The notes under the pieces were generated by a model. It saw only the letters and a program-made list of their open reading frames with translations. It was not told where the DNA came from and ran no database searches. DNA of 64,000 nt from Tubiluchus corallicola (Eukaryota > Priapulida > Priapulimorpha > Priapulimorphida > Tubiluchidae): contig JAQGDQ010000059.1 in assembly GCA_030141605.1 (NCBI GenBank), forward strand, positions 310,001 to 374,000, in the 5' to 3' direction. A program made the position numbers and the translations under genes. Shown here piece by piece: positions 54,001-64,000 of the stretch (position 1 is the stretch's first letter; every line of letters begins with the position of its first letter).

Positions 54001-54644
54001 CATATTCGCTAAAAATTAATAACACAAGTTCAAATCGTATGTGATTTACACAGGTCTTGTCTTATATCTCTACCAGGTTCGGAACGTGGACTAGCGATCT
54101 CAGTAATAGATTACTGATTAAAAGTAATCGATAATCACGTACCAAATGAGGAGTACTGGCAACCCTAACTAGCCCATATGGGATTCAGACTACTAAATAC
54201 AGCTGAAGAAATACACCACTCAAATTAAATTTGAAAAAATCTGCATATTTAAATCTATGTAACAAACAGTACACAATATAAATGCATGATAAGTTAAAAT
54301 CATCTTTTTCTGTTACACAAAACTTTCTTATCACAAACAGAACCAAGCTACAAGTACAATAAGCACATACTGACATAGTGTAGCACGACAACAGGCAGTA
54401 ATCTCAACAGGTACAGCAAACCCACCTGACGCAGAATTACATTGGTGTCTGGGAGAAGGTAATGAGGTGATGTCACCAAACTACTTTCAGATTGTGGCAG
54501 TTTATCCAATATCTGGTTTTCGCTAGGACAAGTTTTGCAACTAACTGATCCACACGAGATATCATCTCTTAAATAATGCTCACGAACAATTTTTAGTATC
54601 CCACCCTTCTTTGTTTTTCTCACAAAGGTTTTGTACTTCAACAT
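35138..54644 (-). CDS. DIS3: Exosome ribonuclease DIS3/RRP44, 20 exons, 961 aa
   Basis: Coding exons in order: 54644-54426, 52639-52577, 51620-51526, 51229-51030, 50475-50393, 50211-50044, 48865-48713, 47592-47479, 47238-47101, 43323-43177, 42639-42548, 42101-41825, 41297-41170, 40833-40747, 40495-40339, 39375-39155, 38920-38752, 37303-37154, 36784-36662, 35239-35138. Length 961 aa versus 958 in the human protein. DIS3 is the catalytic subunit of the RNA exosome, degrading and processing RNA 3' to 5' and also cutting internally. Cys31, Cys36 and Cys39 form the N-terminal CR3 motif. The PIN endonuclease acids are Asp66 (LLPDTNV), Glu94 (LEEV), Asp143 (DRNDRAI) and Asp176 (LLTDD). Two cold-shock domains follow (about 225-440), then the RNB exonuclease with [14 protein letters not shown] (Asp485/Asp486) and [16 protein letters not shown], then an S1 domain and a basic tail (VKKKQKTKW). 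All key residues are present. The start is the first ATG, with family-like sequence at once. Confidence 0.97.
36040..36360. mobile_element. Possible decayed MITE in a DIS3 intron
   Basis: The right end, reverse-complemented, begins TACAGTCAAACCTCTTTATA and continues with GGCCTACTTCGAGACAACAA, a style typical of certain DNA-transposon termini; TTATA-AAGAGGT motifs recur inside. The left end shares only TACAGT-AAA with it. No coding capacity is evident. Confidence 0.3.
36488..36577. mobile_element. Fragment resembling the same MITE family
   Basis: Reverse-complemented, it starts TACAGTACACCATCATTATA and contains CTAAGGACCCAACAAAAAGT and a CCGAGGTACTCTATAA block. The layout resembles the element just upstream, but it is short and diverged. 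Confidence 0.3.
37545..37701. repeat. 29-bp direct repeat, 128 bp apart
   Basis: ACTACAGCA(T/A)AAAATAG followed by CATTAATGTTTA occurs at 37545-37573 and 37673-37701 with one difference, in the intron between DIS3 exons 17 and 18. Confidence 0.85.
44049..44152. repeat. Purine-rich tract
   Basis: About 100 nt are almost all A and G on the plus strand (AAAGAAAGAGAAAAGAC type). It lies in the large DIS3 intron, on the 3' side of the U4 gene. Confidence 0.6.
44294..44437 (-). ncRNA. U4 spliceosomal snRNA gene, nested in DIS3 intron 9
   Basis: On the minus strand the sequence begins AGCTTTGCGCAGTGGCAGTA, the 5' end that pairs with U6 in U4/U6 stem II. It continues with the kink-turn stem-loop CAGTGAGGTTTATCCGAGGC (bound by the 15.5K/SNU13 protein in known U4), the stem I strand ATTATTGCTAG, and the conserved TTGAAAACTTTTCCCAATAC then CCCG. 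The central hairpin is GCGG...CCGC; after it come the Sm site AATTTTT and a 3' stem-loop GCTCTTACGGGAGC. Length is about 144 nt, close to the usual 145, and all functional elements are present, so it looks like a working gene rather than a pseudogene. The 3' end is placed by the last stem-loop. It is on the same strand as DIS3 and has its own upstream elements. Confidence 0.95.
44461..44541 (-). promoter_or_regulatory. Upstream control region of the U4 snRNA gene: TATA-like box and duplicated PSE-like element
   Basis: Relative to the U4 5' end at 44437, TTTATAA lies at about -24 to -30 (44461-44467). The 15-mer TAACACACCACAAAC lies at about -49 to -63 (44486-44500), where snRNA proximal sequence elements normally sit. 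A second identical 15-mer lies at about -90 to -104 (44527-44541). The two copies are part of a roughly 41-bp tandem duplication that also includes GGTGT motifs. The spacing supports an snRNA promoter; the assignment of the 15-mer as PSE is inference. Confidence 0.55.
44976..45071. repeat. (TA)n microsatellite in two blocks
   Basis: A first TA block (about 44976-45031) and a second (about 45044-45071) are separated by TTTGCCTTACAT, which recurs after the second block. It lies in the large DIS3 intron. Confidence 0.95.
52060..52560. repeat. Diverged tandem array of about 145-bp units
   Basis: Unit starts align at about 52180 (AATGGATCATCCTGAAAC), 52328 (AATGGATCATCATGAAAG) and 52467 (AAAGTGTATCGTCATGAA). 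The alignment continues downstream (for example GCATCAAATGATGGAGTC against ACATCAACCGGCAAAGTC). A more diverged unit seems to precede them near 52070. The array lies in the second DIS3 intron. Short frames within it are not conserved between units. Confidence 0.6.
53952..53988. repeat. (CA)n-rich microsatellite
   Basis: An imperfect CA repeat with GCA and TCA interruptions in the first DIS3 intron. Confidence 0.85.
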
Positions 54645-54995
54645 TACTTTAAAATAAACAAAACCACTACATGGACGTTAATTTTTGGCAATCAAGAAAC
54701 GATATAATTTAAATGTTAATTGAGAAGCAGAAGCATACTGGGTTTAAGCGTGTTAATTTATTGTGTTGGATCTGTTGCGTAGAAATTGCATTAAATTGGT
54801 AAATGTTTAGCTCTGTCCTCTAGTGTGTGAATTTTTTAACTAAAGTTTAACAACTTCTTTTTGTTAACTTTTGTTAACAGCATATTTTTATTGTTATTGT
54901 TTCATTGAAATGAGTGTTTTATTTGTTCGGATTAATTAAGGCACACAAAATAAAAGAAAAAAAGTTGCTTTGTAAAATCACTAATTTGAAAGTAA
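54645..54995. promoter_or_regulatory. Head-to-head promoter region of DIS3 and ICMT
   Basis: The DIS3 start codon (minus) and the ICMT start codon (plus) are 351 bp apart, so this segment must hold both 5' UTRs and both transcription starts unless an upstream non-coding exon exists. It is AT-rich. I see no CpG island and no convincing TATA box, only direct AACTTTTGTTAAC-like motifs near 54850-54880. Shared bidirectional control is inferred from spacing only. Confidence 0.6.
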
Positions 54996-57900
54996 ATGCG
55001 CTTTTGTTTAATTATGGTGCTAACTGTGTTGGTGAGAGTCAGTGTATCGTCTTTTTTTCTTGGTTGTATTCCAATTTTTGTTCTACTATTATGTAATATC
55101 AGCTCACCAGTTTTGTATGTCGTTAAAGATTATTGGGAAATTATATTTGTCGCGTACTTTTGCGTTTTAAATATTATATTATTAATTGTTTTCAAAGGTC
55201 TAAACTATCAGGTAATTTTAAAATGTATTTTCGTGGTTTGGTGTTAAGTTTATCAAGTTAAAGGCTCTGCTTTGCTCTCAGCTTTGTGAATGTCATGCCA
55301 GCATAAAATTTCATGCAGTTCAAAAATTATTTACACTAGTGTAGTAATAAAAAGAGGCAGAAAAATCAGTGAATACCGAAGCAAAATTTTGCCTGTCTTA
55401 TATAATAATAGTTGATACATTTATTTTAGGCAGTGACTAAAGGTGCGGATCCGTATAGGGACTACAGCAACTAAAATTACGGATTCGTGCCTTGAAAGCA
55501 TTCACTAGAAAATACGGATCGATCCGTACCGCGAAAGATATTAACGAGAAAATACGGATCGCCGTACGGCCCAAGATATTGACGAGAAACTATTACGGAT
55601 CGCCGTCAGAGATGAGCGGATATCACTTTTTTTGTTTACCCGCAGCGGCAAATTTCTGCAACAATAAATATCCGCATCCCAAAATCTGCAAATTGAGTGA
55701 CATTGAATATCCTCATATTTGCAATAACTACAAAAATGTGGGCAACAAATTAACTGGGCTTGGTATGTGTCCCCTATTGTTGAAAACCATTTCTTAATGT
55801 TAAGCTAGGAGATATAATCGCGAATCAATGCTATCCAGACCCCAATTTTGCTTTTAAACCTTCAACGACAACTTACACAGCACGATGTACATAGTACATC
55901 GCTCGACCATATCATGCTCTTCACACTTCAGACCATAATATATATATATTATGCCTGTTGCCAAAATTTATGCTGTGAATATCATGAGTGTGCGGTGGAA
56001 TGGCAGCATATTTTTTAAACAGCCGAAAATCTAGTTAAAATATCGGAAACACCGTCTGATTGTGTTGAATAAGACATTAAAATTAGTAAAAGAAGAAAAT
56101 TTAGTCTTAAAGCAGACTGACTATTTCGGTGAGACTGCTCAAATTTTTCGCTGATGCTTACTCTATTTTATTATAATGAGTGAACATTTTAATGACAAAT
56201 AAAGAATTAATATATAAGTCTTTCGGTTAACTATTACAGTTGTCCCTTTCAGGTTGCAATTCGTGCTGCTGGACTTGGTATTGTGTTTACACTTGGTATA
56301 ACATTGAGTTGGTATGGAACTATATGGCGGTTTTTTGGATGGTACATGACAGTGTTGAGCTTTTTCCATTTTTCCGAGTATTTTGTCACAGCATGCATCA
56401 ACCCACATAATGTGAATCTTGACTCATTTTTGCTCAATCATAGCATTGAATATGGGGTAGCCGTTGCTGCTGGCCTAGTGGAATTTATGTTAGAGTTGTT
56501 CTTTTTGCCAGGTAATAATAACTATTTGTTTTACTCTTAATGTATGCATGCAACAGATATTCAAAGTTTAGAAGCTGTCTGCTATGTCTAAAGTCTACTA
56601 AACCTTTATATAAGTTTTTACAGTGAGAAAGGTATTAGATTTATTTTACTAGAAACTTACTGTAAAACTTGTTTCGTTTGATTTTTTGGTTGCTCTTTAT
56701 TTCATTGCTGACCATCGCAAATTTCAACAACTGCCATTTTTTCATTGCACAAGATGATTTGTCATAATCTGTGAACTAACAAGAGTGTATTTGCATAAAT
56801 CTCTCGATGTTTGTACTTCAAGTGATCAAATAGGTTTCTTGTTGAAGTGCATGATTTGCATGCTGTACTGACTTTTTTCTGACACTGTCTATGGTCGTGT
56901 TGGTAAAAATCTTTCCAGTAACCAGATCTTGTATTAAACTGATTTCCAAATGCAGCTTCAAGCACAAAATTGTTTAAAAATGGCATAACTCAAATTCCGC
57001 TGGCTCATTTTTGCAAGATACTGTGCAGAACGCTCAAAATTCATCCACGTCTGCTTACGGATGACATTGATCGAGAAAGTGACACAATATGTAGCTTTGT
57101 TGTACCCATTTTGCAAGGTGGGTTGGATTGGATGTTTCTAGTGCAGAGCAGTTGTTAGGTGATAAATTGATAATTATAATAATCGATTCTATAACACACA
57201 CATGAAACTCTGAGTTTATTTTCAAACTACATAGCTGCTTTGGAAATCTTCGTAAAGTTTAGATTAAAAATTATTCAACATGAATAAAATGTTGAATGCC
57301 CTTTATAGTTTCACAGTTTATCTATTTCTTTCAGGAGCATTTGCCTTAATGGTTATCAATGGCTGAAAAATACAGATAAAATATTGAAACATTATGTACC
57401 TGTATGAATAAAGAAAATTAAAAGCAAAAATAGTAATAGCTCACCATCATTGTCACTATCATTTTTTAATGAGACAGGATTAGTTTGACTTCCAAACCAG
57501 GACTGAAAACTGTAGCTCCCCCAAGAGAATTCACAGTACCTTAGCTAACTCATTTGAGAATGCACTTGATCTCTGTTTTGAAGTGCTACATTATTTTTCT
57601 ATTTGTGTCTGTTTTCTGTCTGTTTGTGTTATGTCTATTTACGTGTGTATATAATTATATGTATATATGTTCAATCAAATGTGATTTCTAGCTAGTTTCA
57701 TTTCTAAGTGCCTGGAAATTTCTGGACACAAAGGCCTTTTGACAACTTGGCCAAGCAACAACCTGAAAGCATCATCATATTAGGCGCTTCCATTATGCAA
57801 CTCAGCACCACTCGTGATTTAGTGTCAATGTCATCTTCCCTGATCTGCTGCCACATGTCAAGTATCTACGTTGCTTAAGTCAAGTGAAGTATTTTATAAG

Positions 57901-60851
57901 TCTTTCTTCACAGCATCTAACTATATAATCAGCTGTCCTCCTTTTGGCTTCTTCCAACATTTTAGTGCTTGATGCTATGCTGTAGTAAATGGACAATCCT
58001 GAGGTAATCTAATGACATGTCCGATTTATATGTGTATGACTTCATACACTTCTGTACGACCCCAGTCACTTTCTTTCTTGTTTATTAAATGATGTAGATT
58101 CTGGTTTGAGATTTTGTTTGCCCATTTTATACCCAAGATCTTTCTGTACAGATGCTTTTGAATGGTGTCAATTTCATTTTTTTTGAGGAACTTTGACTGA
58201 TACAATCTCTCAACTATATTATACTCTACTACAATATACATCTTACTGTGTTTTGTACTGTGTTTTCTTCTGCTGGTGGTGCAAGCCTGTACTTTGTTTT
58301 CTTCTGTTAATGATGCCAGCAACTAACTGATGAAACGTACATCATTTTCTTATAGGACCTACATCTTGCAGCCTTTTGTTTTTTATGAAAAGAACGTTTT
58401 GTATAATTTTTGCAATGGTGATGCACTTAGAACATTTTTGCATTTATATAAGTGATGTTGATGATGCAAAGTATGAGCTTAAAAGTGATAAATTTGTTTC
58501 TTTTCCCTATTAGGAATGAAGCAGCTGGTTTACATCAGCAGTTTTGGCCTAGTATCTGTGATATTTGGTGATGCCCTGAGAAAGACAGCTATGTTTACTG
58601 CACGCTCTAATTTCAATCACATTATACAGGTTAGAAGCCATTTTCATTTAAAATAGCCCTGAGTATAAATTAACTTAATATAATATACTATATAATATAT
58701 TAACTGAGTATAATATACTTAAGTTTGCCTATTTATTGTTGCTATAATTATATTGATGTTTGTCTGTTGGAGTTGGCAACATCTTCACTTGATTGGAAAA
58801 TCTATGTAAAACTGCAGTTTTTGTTCACATGTGACTTGTGAACAATTGCACCATAGTTTTGAGAATATAGGCCTTGACAATAGAGGATGCTTAGAACAGC
58901 ATTCTCTCTTGGTTAGTGTACCAGGAAAGAATCAAATAAAGCAAACAAATACTACAATATAGTGGCTACAATCGTGCACAGTTTTGATTGACAATCGTGC
59001 ACAATGTGATTGATTGATCCAAAACTTTATTTCAAACATGTATTCTAAACAATTGTATTTGCCACTATGAGTGTGTAGCTGCAACATGAACTTTTCTAAT
59101 TTTTCTCACACACTTCCAGTCTGATTAATTTGAATTATTTGTTTTTAGTCACCTACACAATTAATAATACAAAAATCTTGATACTGTTGGAGCAGTTCCT
59201 AGGCTGCCTGTCTGTTACCTTATTTGAATTAATGCATCATCAATTTTCCTGATAATGTTAGATTAATATCCATATTATTTTATTCTGTAGAAGATAACCT
59301 TTTCTTTGAAATTAGTTGCCCTCCTCAGTATGGCAAGTCCTCTTTAGGTCTATCAATTAAGAGATTGTAAATGATCAGCAGTAGTCACCCCTCAGCTGTA
59401 AAAGTTGGATAAACTGATAATAAGAACTATGACTCTTGCTTAGGAAGAAGAATTTAAAGTGTCATAATTTTTACATAGTGAAAATAGCACTTTTGTTATG
59501 TATTTTTGATGGTTCTGGTGGCACCCAGATTCTTGGATGGCCTAACAATATTCATTGTGCGTAGATCATTCTTGTAATTGCACTGCCTGATAATAGCACT
59601 TTAAATATATATAAAGTCCACGTACACACACAAATATATACATACATACACATATATATACATACATACACACAAATATATACATATATGTGTGTGTATG
59701 TATGTATATCAATATATAGATTTATATAAATATGTGGCTAGACGTAGAATTACACACACACACACACACACGTATATATCTGTATATATATATATATATT
59801 GCCATCTAGCCACGCATTTATAGAAATCCATTGTAGAATACATGTGAGATTTATATTCTTTCTTATTAATTTGCATTTGGTTCAAGTATTGGCACAAAAG
59901 TCTCACTTTTCTGGAATTAGTCCAGAATTGGTTCAGTTTTAGCTCTTTGAACACAGAGCATATTGCTTTATTTATATGTTTCCAAGATTTTCTATGCTGC
60001 AGTTGCACGTTGCTTTATTTATATCTGTGCCAAACATTTTCAGACAGATATGAATATACCAGCATGCAGTTGCATTCAAAGAACTAAAAGAAAGGGAACA
60101 TAGAACTGGTTAGCAAGCTGAAGACAAGTGTAACAAATAGTGCATCAGAACTATAAATATAAAGCACAGCTGCTATTTGCATTGCAGTTTTATAAAGACA
60201 AAGACCATGTTCTTGTAACTCATGGTGTTTATGGTTATGTTAGACATCCGTCCTACCTTGGCTGGTTTATTTGGACAGTAGGTACTCAGGTGAGTATTAA
60301 TAATACTTTAAATAACTACACCGATTAGTTGTTTTTTCAAATCTGCAATGGTAATCTTAGGTGCATATGTGCTGCTTTTAAACAGTTTTTACTTGTTTTT
60401 GTGTTCTTGTATTTATAAACTTCTTGTCTGAAATCCACTCAATCCCTCTTTTGCAGGGTAAGTATCTGCAAAATAATTTGTGATCTAGATTCAAAACACT
60501 AGATACTTGTCCTAGCAACCACATCTGAAAATGGTAGTGTTAAACAGTAACATTATTAATAAAAGTATGGTGACTGCTGGTTTTAAATTTATCTTGTATT
60601 CACACTGTATTATATTCTTTGACATTATGAATGCAGCTCTTAATTTCAATGAACATGCTTGCTTTTAGATCATTTTGTGCAACCCCATATGCCTGGTTGG
60701 CTATACGATAGCAGCGTGGAAATTTTTCCGCGAAAGAGTGATAGAAGAGGAAATAACGTTACTCAATTTTTTTGGAGAAGATTACATTGATTACCAGAGA
60801 CGAGTTCCAACTGGTCTACCATTCATTTATGGCTATCGATTAGAGCTTTGA
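54996..60851 (+). CDS. ICMT: Protein-S-isoprenylcysteine O-methyltransferase ICMT, 5 exons, 291 aa
   Basis: Coding exons: 54996-55211, 56253-56511, 58514-58629, 60188-60289 and 60669-60851, total 876 nt with GT-AG introns. A TAA directly before the ATG shows that the frame starts here. ICMT methylates the C-terminal prenylcysteine of CaaX proteins such as Ras and Rho at the endoplasmic reticulum. The first exon encodes several hydrophobic segments ending in GLNYQ; the second has FGWYMTVLSFFHFSEYFVTA and LDSFLLNHSIEYG. Family motifs follow: LRKTAMFTARSNFNHIIQ, then the cofactor-binding signature GVYGYVRHPSYLGWF with Arg216-His217-Pro218, then CNPIC, and the C-terminal FFGEDYIDYQRRVPTGLPFI. Length is near the human 284 aa. 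No key segment is missing. A poly(A) signal candidate is at 61048-61053. Confidence 0.96.
55479..55605. repeat. 40-bp minisatellite with CGGATC core (about 3-4 units)
   Basis: GAAAATACGGATCG occurs at 55508 and 55548, a related GAAACTATTACGGATCG at 55586, and a weaker ATTACGGATTCG before them near 55475. The spacer (GATATTAACGA / GATATTGACGA) is also shared. The second junction contains the palindrome CGGATCGATCCG. It is unusually CpG-rich for this window and lies in the first ICMT intron. Confidence 0.75.
56762..56986 (-). pseudogene. Possible BED zinc-finger remnant of a hAT transposase
   Basis: This open frame contains YWKDFYQ, then CQKKVSTACKSC and NLFDHLKYKHREIYAN, with a Cys-x2-Cys and His-x4-His arrangement. 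The pattern (Trp/Phe start, VSTA, NL-x-HL-x3-H) resembles the BED finger at the start of many hAT transposases. The rest of a transposase is not found, and the finger is not perfectly canonical. It lies in the second ICMT intron. Confidence 0.35.
57720..58322 (-). mobile_element. Decayed LINE fragment (C-terminal part of a non-LTR reverse transcriptase ORF)
   Basis: On the minus strand the frame ending at 58026 includes FLKKNEIDTIQKHLYRKILG followed by IKWANKISNQNLHHL. This is the arrangement (helix, R-KILGI-W, then a N-E-LL-like segment) found after the reverse transcriptase domain of many CR1/Jockey/RTE-type LINE proteins. Downstream, to about 57720, broken frames still show LDAVKKDL and HVAADQGR, resembling the usual W-D-x-V-K-E-DL and A-x-DR-x-W end. 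Stops and frame changes make it non-functional. It lies in the second ICMT intron. Confidence 0.6.
59590..59718. repeat. Mixed TA/CA/CATA simple repeats
   Basis: ACACACAAATATATACATACATACAC-type sequence changes to TATGTGTGTGTATGTATGT, so the tract is itself partly self-complementary. It lies in the third ICMT intron. Confidence 0.85.
59719..59828. repeat. 24-bp inverted repeat flanking a (CA)n/(TA)n core
   Basis: The left arm 59719-59742 (GATTTATATAAATATGTGGC plus TAGA) and the right arm 59805-59828 are reverse complements with three mismatches. The 62-bp interior consists mainly of (CA)n and (TA)n. It looks like a 110-bp foldback element that carries a microsatellite. Confidence 0.75.
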
Positions 60852-63800
60852 AGAAGTCTCCTTTCACTCAAGTCTTTCCAATTTGGTGATGTAATATTGC
60901 AAGTAAAAATGTGTTTTATTTAGAATCTTTGCTAGCACTCATTGTTGATGCATAAAAGCAAATGTGTCTGTATAAATTCACATAACTACATAAAATTTTG
61001 ATATCATTGCTCTATTATTTTCAGCTGCACGTTCTGTGCTAACAAAAAATAAAAACATGTCAATTTTTACAGATTAAAACAATAGTTAACTAAAAGGCTA
61101 TCTGGTACTGTTCAGCATGGGCGGTAAGAGACTCATAAAACTTTTCATAAAAGCAGCTCCATTATATCTATTTAACACTGGTATAAATACCTATCAAATT
61201 TTATTAGTCATAATGTAAATACAATTTAAGCAACTAGTATCTGGTTCAAACTTTTGTGCATAGTGTGCCAGGCGCGGTATATACAGCATGTGCTGTAATT
61301 GTTATGTAGCACTTACTAGTCGTGCCACTCCTGGATACTTTTGAGAGTACATATGGAAATACACTAAACATTTTTTTGTTTATTTTTGGTAAAAGCTAAG
61401 AATTAAAGTATCAGAAAAAAACTTAAAGGAGAGGTTGAATATTTTGTTGAGGGTTTTGCACTACTATACTTTATAAAGTGCACGTACATCGATTTTGGCC
61501 TGTAGAAGTCACATTATCCCGCGGCTTTTTGGCTAATGAAACCATCAAATAATTCTTGATGTGATTTTTACATTTCAGAATAGGTTTTTTAGTATGTTGT
61601 TTTTTGTAATTGAAATTTTGATTGCAGTTGTGTGTCGTTGCTGCCCAGAAGTGTAACAGTTCAGCTAATATGTGCTCGGAGTGCCAAGCTAAGTGTCTTA
61701 ACATGCCCTTAACATGCTATGTTAAGAGGATTTTCAAGATAATTGACAATTTCAAGGTTTGGTGTTAGTTGAATTAGAATTGCAATCTTAACATACGAGC
61801 TTTAATCAATGTAAAGTCTTAGTTGTGAATTTCATAAGCTCGACCTTTTATTGGTTCAGTTTAGACATAGTATAATAATTTAAAACTGTGTACAGTATGT
61901 ACCAAAATGTGAATATATTTATTGTAAACTTTAAAGGGGTTTTAAATAACCCTTTAAAAAATTCTAGGAAGTTTACTATGTTAAAATGTACATACATGAT
62001 AAATTGTTATCAGTAAAATCATTTATATTGTGATTTTAGTTGATAGGCAGTTGTGTTGTAAGCTTGTACTAACTTATAAGCAATAAATCTTCTTGGTACT
62101 GTGGTTTGTATTTAAATGTTAACTGCACATACTATGTTGAATGTGGCATTAGTTTCACGTATCAGGCTAACATTAACAGGAAAAATGTAAAATTTAATGG
62201 TGTACAACTTACCATTTGCTATTGTGATAACTTTGCTGTGTTTCGACTGTCAGCTCTGAGATATTTCATCCTCTTGAATGTAAAATATCGTTCTTAGGAA
62301 AATACTCCAGGTTTATTTATAATGTGGCAGCTTGTTATGACTGGAGTTGAACAACACATGCAAAATAATTGATACTTTGTTTGGGTAGTCAATATGTTAT
62401 GGTTGCATGTGTATCATGTAAATGTAATTTATATTTTGCATGAATTGTTCCTAAAAATATTCTTGCACTGTACTTTTTGGAAAAATACTTGAACACCATA
62501 CAGGATGATAAGCCATTTTTGAAGTAAAATATGCAATGATGTGAACAAGAATATAGTTACTCATTACAGCTGCTCAAATTTTACTAAAACATGGTCTGTG
62601 ACCCATGGAGATTGATCATTAGTATTGTTATAATAAAACAGGAAATTACAGAAATCCAACTCGTTTCTTTTCGTCGTAATTTTTCTTGAGCCTGCATTAA
62701 TAGTAGTTTTTGGCATGTTGACCTTGCATTGAATCTATACATGTATTAGCATTCTCTGTAAAAGGTAGGTTAAGATAAATGTGGCATCATCTAATGGGAT
62801 GCACTTGATAAGTTGCTGTCGATTGGACGCTTGTCAACCATTATACTGTTTGTCACTATAAAGTTATCCTTAATATGGTTGATAATCATACCATGTGATT
62901 CATCACAAAATGACCACACAGCACCTTCCCTGTAAATGAAGAATACCCATTAGAATTAACACTGTTATGGCTTGCATGAAAACTAGTTAGTTTTTTAAAG
63001 AGTTGATTGTGTAATTTAAATGTGCACGCCAATTGGTAAGATGATGGCACTGACTCATTTTCCTAGTGTGCAGCATTTTGACTCACCAAGGCTATTTAAA
63101 TTATTAATGAGATACAGTAATTTATACTTTTGTTTAGTTAGTGAAATGTGTGCTAGGAATGCTCTAATTATTTTTGTTCAAACGTTACATAGTGTTATTT
63201 AAAGTTGTTTCAGATAACTTACCGTTAAAGTGGCTGTGCCTAACGGCAGTCGCAGGAGTTTAAATTTTCAAGTTTTATACAGCATGTAAATGATATAAAA
63301 TTTCAAGATGAATTTTTAAGCTTTATTTATGAAGAGTATCTTCTTGTGATTTAATGCTTATCATAGCATTAATAATATCACAGTGTCTTATTAATAAGTA
63401 TAATGAAGTAAGTCTCACTTTCCATTATATAAAAAAATCTTAGTTTATTGCATGCCACAGTGGCTTATACATCACATAATTTCACTTCCTTATCATTAAA
63501 TAATCCCCTTAATACATGTATGTGCTGTAGCTTATGCTAAAAGAAAAATTGCAAACAAACATAACATCTTAATATCAGTACAATTAGTAACTAATCAGCT
63601 GGTCGCTCTTCATAATCACATAATCCAGCCAAATATGCTAATCATTGTTTTTATTTATTTTATTGTTCTCTACAGCATTTTTGCAGTACCAGATGGAAGG
63701 TCGACATCTGTTATTAATTTTGTCCTTTATACTTCGTTTAAAAGCATAAATTACATAAGTTAGTTAATTGCCAAATTTAAAAACCGACTCATCGAGTCTA

Positions 63801-64000
63801 CACTTGCTTTCTTTTTGACGAAAAAAATCTAAACTGATATACAATCCTGGACACTTGTTGTCATTTAACTTTGAGCTATTCTCTTATTATTAGACTTATG
63901 CAAAAATTGCACCATTAGCATTTCATAATCAACTTTTCCTGTTTGTAAAAAATGATAAATTTGAAATTATAGTTTACAGTATCACATCATTATAGAGAAC
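60852..64000. other. 3' flank of ICMT and intergenic DNA
   Basis: Probable ICMT 3' UTR ends near the AATAAA at 61048-61053; another AATAAA is at 62082-62087. A nested hairpin lies at 61924-61976 (GTAAACTT/AAGTTTAC outside, TTTAAAGGG/CCCTTTAAA inside). The remaining short open frames on both strands show no domain or splice support. I see no further gene up to the window end. Confidence 0.55.

Noticed and set aside
53072-54175. Possible hAT element between TAGGGCTAAATTAGTTGC and GGCAACCCTA with GATTACT-type subterminal repeats
   Set aside because: The proposed ends differ after a few bases and no matching 8-bp target duplication is seen.
61530-61560. CGGCTTTTTGGCTAATGA, similar to the start of U2 snRNA
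   Set aside because: The branch-site pairing segment and downstream U2 elements are missing; a chance match.

Overview
The window is AT-rich eukaryotic DNA with spliced genes: short exons, GT-AG introns of about 0.2-4 kb, many simple repeats and remnants of DNA transposons and a LINE. Four protein-coding genes can be rebuilt exon by exon, together with one spliceosomal RNA gene. A multi-module beta-thymosin, an animal-type DIS3 exonuclease and an ICMT close to the animal form point to an invertebrate animal. A sponge or other early-branching marine lineage is possible, but the sequence does not settle the species.

Layout. Positions 1-7501 are gene-poor: one well-bounded candidate exon at 96-229 on the minus strand, and a long trinucleotide repeat near 3.0-3.2 kb. 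From 23379 down to 7502 (minus) lies a 21-exon gene for an 831-residue protein with two BTB domains and a UBA/CUE-like C-terminus; I cannot name it. Its introns carry a Tigger/pogo-type element, a MITE, several strong hairpins and a perfect 127-bp tandem duplication that covers part of exon 16. From about 24.9 to 34.3 kb (plus) lies a beta-thymosin gene with five actin-binding modules. Its last intron holds a non-autonomous hAT-type element with an 8-bp target duplication.

From 54644 down to 35138 (minus) lies DIS3/RRP44, the exosome nuclease: 20 exons, 961 residues, with PIN, cold-shock, RNB and S1 parts. Its largest intron contains a nearly canonical U4 snRNA gene (44437 down to 44294) on the same strand, with a TATA-like box and a duplicated upstream element of its own. 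From 54996 to 60851 (plus) lies ICMT, the protein-S-isoprenylcysteine O-methyltransferase: 5 exons, 291 residues. DIS3 and ICMT are head to head with 351 bp between start codons, so they probably share a bidirectional promoter. The BTB and thymosin genes also diverge, while thymosin and DIS3 converge. From 60852 to the end there is only probable 3' UTR and intergenic DNA.

The genes are housekeeping or cytoskeletal and do not form one pathway. The most notable structures are the U4 gene nested in DIS3, the unnamed double-BTB protein, a pre-miRNA-like hairpin at 18281-18337, and several degenerate tandem arrays.
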